From contig OU744447.1 of assembly GCA_916610825.1 (NCBI GenBank), positions 37,981,171 through 38,045,170 of the forward strand: 64,000 bases of DNA. The letters run 5' to 3'. Positions 1-10,400 of this stretch are shown here, piece after piece. Each line of letters opens with the position of its first letter. The first letter of the stretch is position 1. Both the position numbers and the translations under genes were made by a program. The notes under the pieces were generated by a model that saw only the letters and a program-made list of their open reading frames with translations, did not search any database and was not told where the DNA came from. Source of the DNA: Haliclystus octoradiatus. Taxonomy: Eukaryota; Cnidaria; Staurozoa; Stauromedusae; Haliclystidae.

Positions 1-207
1 AGCAGAATTCTCTTAAAGCAAGATTTTCACAGTACTTCAAGTAAACTAATCACATCTGCACAACATGTGTTGTGCTTGACGAGTTTCTGTTATTATTTAA
101 ATTGATAAAAATATAACAGAAAGCTAGAATTGATTAATAGTTCGTGTATAAACTGGAACATTTAAAATCTGCGTAGTATTAGAGTCTCATAGAAAAAACA
201 TTAATTC

Positions 208-325
208 CGTCCATCGTCAGAAGACGCACGGTACTCATCTATTGTCCCAAATAGAGGCAATGCTAAGTGGACCAGCACCATAGTTGATCAGATATGACCA
301 GAGCCAGGTTGCTCTGCTCTCGTAA
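208..325 (-). repeat. Degenerate tRNA-type SINE fragment (unit A)
   Basis: The stretch around 275-320 matches the tRNA-like head of the SINE at 32638-32995: shared words include catagttgatcagatatga and gttgctctgc. The B-box side has decayed. The same fragment lies at 12107-12224 in unit B. It is non-coding. Confidence 0.55.
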
Positions 326-352
326 TGATATATACATTAAGTCCAGCCATCG

Positions 353-633
353 CCATTCATTTCAAAATGCTGGTGCGCGCGCATAAGTGGAATGATCTCC
401 CGTCAACAATGAAGGATGGATTAAGAAGGACCAGTTTCAAGTGTCTACTTGAGACGCATTTACTTGAAGTTTAATTATCGACCCTGTTATTATATTATTG
501 GTAATTTTCTTTTTTATATGTATATCTTAGTTAGTCAGTCCTGTGAAATAAAGTGTCTTAATACTGTTATCAGTTTATGCACATTTATCAGGTACTTCTG
601 AATAAATGATGATGATGATGATGATGATGATGA
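353..633 (+). repeat. LINE 3' end with (ATG)n tail (unit A)
   Basis: A reading frame at about 360-471 resembles the extreme C-terminus of LINE-encoded proteins (AHKWNDLP followed by FKCLLETHLL and a stop). It is followed by an AT-rich 3' UTR, a tgaataa signal and a (atg)n tail at 606-633. This is a 5'-truncated insertion. The unit B copy is at 12251-12528 with a shorter ATG tail. Related copies are at 25360-25654 (+), 34208-34640 (-) and 31570-31760 (-). Confidence 0.65.
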
Positions 634-712
634 TCCTACCTGAGCTAATACCAGAAATCATATATCATCCGCACTGACTGAATGGAATTTGATATTTGAT
701 TTTTTTTTTCAG

Positions 713-1682
713 AATGATGAATGATTTGGATAAAGCAGAGATGTTTTATAAAAAAGCAGTTGATCTTGAACCTCAAGTAAGGTTTTCAAAAAACATTTAC
801 AATTACTATGTGCTTTTGTTTGTTTGTTTGTTACGTTTATTCAGAAACCGGTAAGCGTGATGATGCTTCTTTTCACGGCGCTGACATGCTAACTGCTAAT
901 GACTGATAATAATCCTCATCCATTTTTTGATAGTGATTTGAACACATCCAAATGCCAAATCATAGGTTGCAAAGCATGAAACAATGAAAAAATCATCTGT
1001 TAGCTCAGTTCATGAACGATAAATTGTTCATTTTTAATGAACTTTCCATGGGGACAGATCATGAAATTATATTGCAATTTAATAAATTTCCATCTGTTCA
1101 TTTGAACTGGTTTAATATTAAGTTAACCTATAATGATACATATTTTTAAACGATAGACTGTTTCCTAGAAATTTGATTGGCTGATTATTTTAAGTGTGCA
1201 TGGACGAAGGCAAACGTCAGAATCAAAGCAACCAAAACTATGATTTAGATCACTAGTGTTATTTCTTTGTAAGCCAACTGTGTTGAACATTCAATACCTC
1301 TCCAGGAAAACCATCTGGAATTTGGGAGTATCAGAGAAGCTATATTTCCGAAGTGATGTTGATGTTGTTCATTGAATAAAGTATCTGCTCGTTTGGAGGG
1401 TGGTAAATCTAAATTAATCTAATTATGTACCTTAACACGAGGCTGTATTGTTTGAACCTTTATTCATAACTGCTTTCTGTTTCAATTTCATGATTTTCAA
1501 ATCCGCAGGAAGCATCTCATCATTTGAATTATGGCGCCATTCTTCATCTACGAAAAAAATATAAAATGGCAGCGATAGCTTATAACAAAGCATTAGAATT
1601 AAATCCAAATGATGATACTGTAAAATTAAATATAAAGAAAGTTAATTCATTGATCGAAAGACAAGAAATAAAAGGATTGTAA
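713..1682 (+). CDS. TMTC2: TMTC2, last two exons (unit A)
   Basis: Two exons, 713-776 and 1509-1682, encode the final TPR repeats of a TMTC2-like protein. The first gives MMNDLDKAEMFYKKAVDLEP. The second starts EASHHLNYGAILHLRKKYKM and ends ELNPNDDTVKLNIKK...EIKGL then TAA. TMTC proteins are ER multi-pass membrane enzymes that transfer O-mannose to cadherin-type domains, with luminal TPRs at the C-terminus; this is family knowledge, and only the TPR end is seen here. Acceptors (cag) and donor (gtaagg) are intact and the frame is open. The upstream exons of this copy must lie left of base 1. The exons match 12605-12668 and 13401-13574 in unit B with identical lengths (64 and 174 bp). Confidence 0.88.
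777..1508 (+). other. TMTC2 terminal intron with dispersed-repeat remnants (unit A)
   Basis: This intron contains a remnant at 820-900 of the dispersed repeat that is fuller at 39160-39320 (attcagaaaccggtaagc). It also has a short block with gttcatgaac-like words at 1010-1090. I see no coding sequence. The unit B counterpart is 12669-13400. Confidence 0.5.
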
Positions 1683-1731
1683 CCATTGGTAACGACAGAA
1701 TGGATATGCTTAAGTATGCAAGGCTTCATTA

Positions 1732-1944
1732 TCATGAAAACATAATATTTAAACAAGTTACATCGATGTTTAATAACAATAATGAACTTAGCATAATTAA
1801 ATATCTTTCATTTACTTGCTTTTTAACAAATTTATGAAGTTCATTAAAATAATCTGATTCAATATTAATGTCGAATGGTCGAGGATGAGATAAACAACTG
1901 ACGTACACTGGTAAACAAAACATAAACAAGGAAACATAACCCAT
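1732..1944 (-). CDS. Small putative secreted-peptide ORF (unit A copy)
   Basis: A 70-codon frame lies between the convergent TMTC2 and TUBGCP2 3' ends. It opens with a signal-peptide-like start (MGYVSLFMFCLPVYVSC), then LSHPRPFDIN and SDYFNELHKFVKKQ. A gtaaat donor-like sequence follows the KKQ codons, so the frame might be one exon of a spliced peptide precursor. The spacing of aromatic, Leu and Val residues loosely recalls the NPY/NPF helix, but the amidation motif (RxRF/Y-G) is not seen. It may simply be a chance ORF in a 3' region; copy B differs by one residue (P to L in the leader). Confidence 0.2.
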   Translation of the reverse strand: MGYVSLFMFCLPVYVSCLSHPRPFDINIESDYFNELHKFVKKQVNERYLIMLSSLLLLNIDVTCLNIMFS

Positions 1945-3594
1945 TTAAACCAGCAATGGACGACAAGGAATATAGGAAATAAATATATATATATTCAACA
2001 TGGTTTAGAATGTTATTATAGTTAACATCATACGATTGTTATATGTACGCATACAGCACAACACATGTAATTAGTAGAATATTTTGAATACACAAAGACA
2101 CCATTTTTACATGAAATAAATCAAATTTTACAGTATCGAGTGTAATGTTTTTTGATAGACTTGCAGTCTGCATAAGATAAAAAGCAGAGTCAAACTGAGG
2201 TATTATGAACATTAATTCCTTACTAACAATCCACAATATTTTACTTGCGATATCATTAAATGTTTTCGTTGCATCTTAGCCTCTATGAGTTTTGTTACTC
2301 TTGTCAAGATATGAATTGTATAGCAAAGGCGGAAGCAAAGGCTTGATATGATTATTAGACGTCATTAGATACAATTATATATATAAAGCCAGTATCGTTC
2401 TATTTTCAAGTTCCTGGGACTGTTACAGATAGAAATGATCCATCTAATTGATCTTGTTGGTTGTCCTTTTTATTATCTGTGAAACTGAAATTCATCAAAT
2501 CAGGATTGTCCTCGTCTAAAAGTGAATAAAAAATAGAATAGAATGTTTGTATTTTACGAGTTTTGCTTTAATCATGCTGAAGCCTGGTTTCCATATAGCA
2601 AATTTACATGAGTCGTGTTGCCTGTAACATTTTCCTCGGTAACTGCCGTAGTCTTGCCTGCGTCATTTCAAAGCTGAATTCACTCCAACTTTGAAATCAC
2701 CAAGGCAAGACGAACGATATCAGGTCTAAACAATAGAAAAAAGATCATTAAATGTCTACGGCTGTGACCCAGGTAAATGTTGCAGGCAGATTTGCTACAT
2801 GGGAACCAGGCTTAACAACAATTACAATAAAAAAGTTACTGGTCATTCTAGACTTTATAACTTATTGTTAAGTAAGGTTAAGGAAGATTATTTCAACATT
2901 ATTTCAACATATGAAGATAAGTAAATTTGAGAAGACTTTTCAAATGTTTGATATTCGATCAGAGGAGTAGCTTCTCTATTGTGAGAAGTGATTAGTTACA
3001 GTTAAGCCCTGAGCAAACGATGGAAACTTTTGAGCAACAAAACTGTTTTTGTCTGACGTGTGTTTTTCGTGTTCTGAAGCAGTCTTTTCAAGAGCGGCTA
3101 TGGCTAAACGGACCCGACTTTCACAAGAGTTTTCTAGAAAATCTCAGACTGGATTATTGAAAAATTTAAAGGGGCAAAATTGACCGGCAAAAGCTGCGAG
3201 CTTGAATTGAATTTATGCTTAGCATAATCACGTGATCCTAAGTGAGTAGCGCCCGCAGGTCATTTTTTCTCTTTTAAAAGCGCAAATGTTGCCGTCGTTT
3301 GCCCAGGGCTTCAGAATCAACGTTGATTTAATTAAATCCTGGATATAGTCACATCTTGTTTGTGATTGGTTATTTCGATGATCCAGAGTAAGTTTTCTAT
3401 TACAGAGAATAAACCTTTTTACAGGCATTTAAATTGAGAAATGGTTTAAACTTCAGTCTCTGGATAAGTTCCTATGCTCTTGTTTCAAGAGAAGATTTTT
3501 ATTGTAAAAACAATTTCTTGTTGTAAAGACTTCAGCAGCATTCTTGACTTGAGTCATGATGATTCAATTACGGAAGTCGAACAATGACAAAATA
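1945..3594. other. Intergenic space between convergent TMTC2 and TUBGCP2 3' ends (unit A)
   Basis: AT-rich DNA that should hold both 3' UTRs. At 2585-2815 an imperfect inverted repeat pairs a stretch containing agcctggtttccatatagca with its reverse near 2795-2815 (gctacatgggaaccaggctt); it is a MITE-like remnant. A TTAA-flanked MITE follows at 3170-3273. Short ORFs here look fortuitous. The equivalent in unit B is 13837-15495. Confidence 0.5.
3170..3273. mobile_element. TTAA-flanked MITE (unit A)
   Basis: The element starts aggggcaaaattgaccggc after TTAA (3166-3169) and ends with the imperfect inverse just before TTAA (3274-3277). The interior holds the words atgcttagc and cacgtgatcctaagtg, shared with the longer copy at 40405-40603. 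The TTAA target is typical of piggyBac- or Kolobok-type elements; that assignment is an inference. Unit B has it at 15060-15163. Half-sites occur near 5522 and 29330. Confidence 0.6.
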
Positions 3595-6418
3595 TTAAAC
3601 AATTCGGTTTCTTTGATTACCTTGCAAGTTTATATTTGAATTCTTCAGATTGTCAGAGTAAAAGCCATTATAATCTAGTCTCGATACCATATTCATCATT
3701 TGATGTTCACAATCAGTCGTTGAAAAGAGACTTAACTTATCAACAAAATCCAGCATTAGTTTCGAGAAGTTACTATCAAATGTTGCAATTGTTCGTTCAA
3801 AACTTTCACCATTCATCGTGTTCGTTACATGTTCAGTTATAACCTAAAAGAGGTATAGAGAATAAAATAATGTTATAGATGGGCTATGAAATACGGAGGA
3901 AATGCTTAAACAAATGCCGTTTTATTTCGAAAACATCAGTGAAACTGTGAAGTTTGGTAAATTTTACCAATGTTAGCGAAAATGAAAAGTAATTCGGGCA
4001 ATCTCTTTATGTTGGCTTCTGTTGTCTTCCATTTAATTTCACTTTGAAGACATTAAAAATTCTGCTAAGTACTAACATCATGCATATTCTATTGTTGTCG
4101 ACGTAGTTGGTTAAGTGGTCAAATGACTTTCTATCTTCGCCAACATCAAGTAGTGTTGATCAACAATGATGTGACGCAACTGATGATTGAAGTCTTCGAT
4201 TGACTAGTTACTAACCATCAACATATCACCGATGTTGGTGAAAATGAAAAACAATCAATTTCACCAATGTTGGCGTAAAAAGAAGTTTCATCCCCCCCCC
4301 CCCTAATGGTGGTGATAATCAAACGTCATTTGGCACGAGCTTAAAATGCTAACTAGCGTATTTTGATTCTAAGCAGATTCCTTTATCAGGCTGCAATCAT
4401 ACCATCATATTTAAATACTCACCTGGTCAGACGGACGAGATTGACTTGACCCAGCACGCATTGATTTACCACCGAACGTCTGCAGTGACGTTGGTTGATC
4501 ATCCCAACTAACATCGACACTGCGATTGAAACGCTACATCAAAAATATTTGAGCCAGAATCAATGTTTCATTATGTTGATCAGCGATAAGAACAAGACAC
4601 AATATTTTGTTATTCTTATCGTTGATCAATATAATGAAGTTAAATTCAAGTATATCCTATCCAACAGAATTAGTACTGGAAATGTTAATAATAGATAAGA
4701 AAATGGCTCTAAAAAAAGTTAACGACAGATAGCATGTGATAAAACAATTACAGTATGCGAGTTATGATTGAATATCAATGATAGTTACCTGGATGCAGTT
4801 GCAGAATGTGACACAAACCATCATCAACTTACTCACAACCTAAAGCAAATAATTATAATTATGAAGTTGTCAAATGTTTTCCTCAACTTTGATTAATGAA
4901 GAACCTTTTCAGATAGATCTATACATATTAGTTATGTGCTATACAGATTAGCGTCCATGGCAACGCTGGTCAAATAATTAGACGTATTCAATTTCATCAA
5001 AAAGATACGAAACTTCAACATTGGCAAGATTTCAATTCGCCTTCGATTTGAACTGCCCGTTATAAATTGTCGAACCTATAAAAACTAGTGAAAATCACTA
5101 AATTTGTCAATAAAATCATATTAAATAAATTATTGAATAAAGTTTATTATTTAAAACAACGTCAGAAAATCATAACTTCCCTACCACAAATTTGTTACTG
5201 TGTTAAGGTTATCTCGAGACAAATGTATGCATAATTTCTCGACAATGTATTATCTGTATTATTTCGCCAGTCAGACGTACATAAGTCGCGGACAACCACA
5301 AATATAGAAATAATTTATTTACAAACAGACACTACTATTAATATAAAGATAGCATTGTAGGAATCTCAAGGCACTTAAAGGCATAAAATTGACCATCAAA
5401 GTTGAAAAATGAATGCCATTTCTTAATCAGTGAATCACACGCCATTTCAAAGACCTTTCAAAGAATTTTATGCCTTCAAAAACAATATTTTATTAGCTTT
5501 TTCCTTGATATCGTTTTAAAGGGGCAAAAATGACAGGTGGGCTCTACACACTTAGAGTCGCGTGCGTGTTTGTCGTTCGTATTATTTCTATGATTGAAAC
5601 CATCCTGAAACTTGAAATTTAAAGCCATGCCAAAGCTTGATCGTTGAGCTTACGTTAAGCTTGATTCAAATTGAGCTCGTAGTGACCGCCGGTTAATGTT
5701 AATAATTAACTTTAGAGAAGAGAAACTTCATGACTGCATATCCTGCGGGGGGTGACACCCACTCCCAATAACAATTTGACACATTGCATTGTCATGTTGT
5801 CAATATGGAATGACAACATTCAGATGTCATATAGCAGTATTTACCTTGAGTAAAACAACATTTGTCAGCATACAATCTTTCAAACATCGATCAAGAAAAT
5901 CATTATGATGTTCAAGTACACCATCGATATTGGCAACCTAGCGAACAAATACAATCAACAACATGGCTGACAAAAATAGAAAGGTATGCAGCCTATTAAT
6001 TGCCCCTCTGGTAGAAATGGAAAATGGGTGATAGAAATGTGAGCGTTTGCATGATCAAATGAAAATTAGAAATCTCAATTCCATGTGAGAAAAATTCACA
6101 AGTTCATGAACCTTTCCTAAATTTCCAAAATTTTCCAGAATACTTAATTACTATTTCATGGACTGTTCACGGAAAGTTCATAAACAAGTTCATGAATTGT
6201 TCATGAACTTTTTATCAGCAGAAATAGCGAATAACTATATGAAGCAAGTTTAACAGCACAAAAATAAAGACTTCAGACAAAGGTAGAATTAACTTACCTT
6301 TTTTAAATTACTTTCCAATATTTGCCAATTGGGTTCAATAACTTCATACATCATGTAATGTTCCAGGTTTTGAACAAGATTAATCATTCTTTGACGTAAC
6401 ATAAACGCTGATTTATAC
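3595..6418 (-). pseudogene. TUBGCP2: TUBGCP2 orphan 3' exons (unit A)
   Basis: Five exons read on the minus strand: 6298-6418, 5845-5937, 4789-4839, 4423-4533 and 3595-3843. They encode the C-terminal part of GCP2 (YKSAFMLRQRM..., VANIDGVLEHHNDFL..., VVSKLMMVCVTFCNC..., then VITEHVTNT through SRLDYNGFY to the stop). Frames and splice sites are intact, but the duplication junction at 7377 removes everything 5' of the first of these exons, so no complete GCP2 can be made from this copy. Its C-terminus reads QGNQRNRIV, whereas unit B stops at QGNQGN, a difference produced by a few base changes. If the assembly is a collapsed diploid, this would instead be the other allele. Confidence 0.85.
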
Positions 6419-7377
6419 CTAGCGGAAAGGCGACAAAAATATCATAGGACAAAAGTTCCCACAGCTGTTTAAAAAGTATGTGCTACGGAACATTTAGATT
6501 TTTTGTTGAGTTTTTGATTTATCATTTAGTCACAAAAAAAGGTAGTAGCTATTTTCACGGGAATAGTTGGTTAGTTGGTAAGTATTTTTGTAGAATGTGA
6601 GTTTAATTGGCAGGATTAACCTTTTGATGCCAACCAAGAGTGCTTTGAAACGGAACAAAAGACCCTGTGCTCCAATGCCTTTTCTACTACACTGAGGCCA
6701 CTTACAATGATTAATTCCAGCATAGTTTAGTTAAATCTTTTACCCAAAAGGCGACCATTTTCAACTGGTATATCATGGGTCAGAAAATGATCCTGTATCT
6801 AAGTCAAGTGTGTGCAAATATCCCATGTATAATAGTAAATAGTAAAGTCAAGTATCCCATGCCAAAAGTTATGAATAGATGCAAACTGAATTAGTTCCAG
6901 TCCAGGCCTTTTTGTCAAGATTCAGTAGACCCTCTTGATATACAAACGGATTGAATTCTGTTGAAATGTATTCTGCTTCAATGAAGTTTCAAATTATATT
7001 TGGAACTGACACCCGGCACTGACACCCTGATAAATTGCTACTATCAACTTCACGTTTTTAGATATAATGAGAAACAACAAATTTATTCAACGTTGAAGCT
7101 GCACTTGATGGTAACTGTTTTTGTCGGAATAACATTTCTGTCAATAAATTTTTTGACGCTTTATTTTATGAAACACAAACCATGCTGATGTGTTCTTTAA
7201 TCTGTGATGAATTTTATTACTGTTCAACCATATCCTAAATCAGAAAAAAAAAGAAAATAGTTACATTTGAAACAGGTTATGATTTGAGAGTTAGAAAGTG
7301 AACCAAGATAGTTAGCCCTTGCGAAATAGGTTCATGAACTTTGATGGACTGTGCTGAATAGTTTAGGAGCTGTGCTG
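6419..7377. other. TUBGCP2 intron fragment with dispersed repeat and truncated MITE (unit A)
   Basis: 6510-6730 matches the dispersed repeat family at 39160-39320 and 40945-41110 (atttatcattta...cacaaa, then a gatgccaacc-type motif). 7312-7377 is the left part of a cccttgcgaaatag/gttcatgaac MITE cut by the duplication junction; its longer version is at 19205-19331. The ORF at 7000-7188 is not convincing. Confidence 0.5.
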
Positions 7378-7404
7378 AATAAAATTTTGTTTTTTATTCA
7401 ACAG

Positions 7405-10400
7405 ATCTGGTATTCCAATTAGTCCAGCGAAAGGTTTGTATCAATCTTAACACTAATTAATATATAAAAAAGTATTTTGTTCCTATTTTGAGGACTTATG
7501 TTAAGCTTGTCTGCATTTCAGACGGATTTGTATTTTTTTTTGTATAGCTGTTGACTAATTATAATATAAAATTTATAATATAAATAATATGGTATAGTCT
7601 ATAACTAATAGACAGTATCAGGAGACTTGTTGAAGAAATAAATTCTAAGAAAATTGTACAAGAAACAGAGCCAATAAGTCGGATACTATTTGAAAAAAAG
7701 TCTGTTTGCGTCGCAGGCAATTCTAAATCGTGTTTATCACGAGTTTGCAATCATGCGAATGAACCAAACAAATCGCAAGAATCTGTCGTAATATTTGATA
7801 ATCAATTTTTGCGAATGATTACATGAATTAAAAACATTATGATATCATTATATTTTTTTTTTGTATATCGTATCCTTATGTTCCTGTTTATCTATAGCTT
7901 TGAGTAACTTGGCAAATATTCTTGGATCACAAGGGAAATTAACAGAAGCTGAGTCTGCATATAGATCTGCTATCAAGCATCGTCCAAATATGGCTGACGC
8001 TCATTATAATCTGTAAGTTAATTAAACATTTGCAAGGACGCATCGCGGTCCCAGGGAAGGGGAGGGGTAACTCAAGAAATTTCAGGGACATGGGGGTGCC
8101 AATTTGAATTCAGAATTTTTCCCTCTGAAATTTAGTTTTTCCAAAATTGATACCTCAAATATTTTATTCAGGCCAAAATGTATACCCCAAATATCTTTTT
8201 AATGAAGCATATTTGAAAGTTGATTACAATTTCGTGAGGGCTTACATCAATATTTTTTGCTCATTGAAAACAATACCTCGAATATTTTATAAATTCTGAA
8301 ATAGATGCCTCAAAAATTTCGAAGACCGTGAAAAGGTACCCTCAATAATTGGCACGTACCCGTATACCAACCATTTGAAGTTACCCCCCCCCCCGGGGAT
8401 CGCATAAAACGGAATAGTGATTTTTATTACTATATATTTTATTTTTGAAGGGGCATTCTTCTTCACAATCAAGATCGTTTAGAAGAAGCAATTGAATCAT
8501 ATCAGAATGCTATTACATACCGTCCAAAATTAGCAGGTTGTTATTATTTATTTTATAATATGAATGACAGTGATGTACAGATTCAAAATCTGATGACTCC
8601 AAATCCAAAGAAAGTTTTAATAGAAGCACTTAACTGCAATTAACTATGCCACATACCAGTCCTGAGTTTTTTTCTGAAACCATAGGCGGGATTATGGAAA
8701 CATATACGTCCAACTCAGAGGGTTTTAATTATCAACTTTTGTTGAGTTTTCAAATGAGAATTCTATTTAATATTATTAAATATTTTTTTCTCGAATTAAA
8801 TCGTCTTTTTGTTGAATAGCTGCGTATTTGAATCTTGGAATAACACTGTACGACAATGATCAAAAAGAAGAAGCAATCGAGGTATGTATGTAGCTTTGTT
8901 ATAACCATTGCAGCATTTTACAGTCTTGACCGTGTTATAGTATATTTATGTAATGTTACGTTTGTTCAATTCTTGGTTCCTTGTTATGAATCACGTTACC
9001 CATTGACGTAACATGCCTCAGTTTGTTCCTTGTATCTGTTCCGTGATTGATTCAATCTAGTTTTACTTACGTTGTTTGTTATTGTAAGTAGGCCTAATGC
9101 TGAGTAGTAATTCCATGCATGTTTCATTATTGTGTTATTGACGTAATGCTAACTTGTAGCTCCTCTTTGCTAATTATAAAGTCCTAGTAAATTGTAAACT
9201 TAGTCTGTTGTTCAGTGTACAAAAGCTAAATAAAGCTATCAGTAACCAACTACCGTGTCTTCCTTGCGCTGTACAATACGTGGTATTACAACTGTTAGGC
9301 ATAGCTACTTGGGTAATATACAAAGATGACTCAATTATTACTTACCTTCGTCTAATCTATAGGTTCTTCTAAATGCAAGACATATCAGTGATGTTGGTTT
9401 GAAAGACCCTCGGGCTCATGCTATGTCATGTAAGTGAGAATATCAGAAATACCACATCATCAAAACTATAACATATTATTGTTATCAAAATTAATATTCA
9501 ATTGCTTTGCTTGTAGTGACTTCCATCCGATATAACCTTGGCAAATACTATTTTGAAATGGGAAATCCTAGGGTGAGAAGAGAGTTTGATATTTTTCGGG
9601 ACAAAATTCAGAATGTTCATTCAAACTTATACAGAGATTTCTACAATTCCCATAGCAGTCATGCATGTACCGTTATTGTTGCCTAAAACTGTGCCATTAT
9701 AGTTACCTAAACTGTGGACAGTGGTAACTTTTCTTAGATTTTTAAGATTGTCAATATTATAATTTCAGTCAGTTATATACTAAAAACCCTTACAGCATGT
9801 ATATATTAAATAGACATAGCATTAGTAAATTGACAAGAATCAACCACACAACTATTGAAATATAGAATGTATTACAATTGAATTAGCCTAATAGCCTCTT
9901 TCTTAATGTCACAATATTTCACCAAGCGCTGCTACTGTTCTCCCTACATGGAATGTGAGATCACATCTTGAAGCAGACTGTAAGGCTTCGATATTTATTT
10001 GCGGTCAAACTCTTCTTACTTAAAAACCATATTATAAATCGGAGAAGAATATAATTTACATTCTTAAAATTATGTGATGCTAAAAAAATTAGGAATCTAA
10101 ATATAATAAAATATTTCAAGAATCGACTGAGATGAGGACTTGAACGTCATAACAGTATATCAGAAATAGCAAGTGTTTCTGTGGAACGGATTGAGAGCTT
10201 GCCACTTGCGTCAAGCTGTGCTTGACATTTGGATCGCGTGACCGCGCTTGGTGAATAGCCCACTTCCATCCGTACCACAGAAGGGGTTACTAAGCAACGT
10301 CGATTGTATATCTGTGGGGCTATCTGTAGCAGCATATGTATGTATTGTTTACGTGACAAATGATTTCGATTTTAGAAATCTCTTGAATCGTTAAAAGATG

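Larger units (their letters stand above)
1..7377. repeat. Tandem segmental duplication, unit A (right-hand part only)
   Basis: Base 1 corresponds to base 11900, and the two stretches stay alignable by eye to 7377/19270. They differ only by scattered substitutions and small indels (about 1-2% by eye), such as the (ATG)n length near 610 against 12506. Homology stops abruptly after the shared word gtgctg: unit A continues into TMTC2 intron sequence, unit B into unique DNA. This is a head-to-tail tandem arrangement with a period of about 11.9 kb, and the start of unit A lies left of the window. It could be a true recent duplication or two haplotypes wrongly placed in series in the assembly. Confidence 0.9.
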
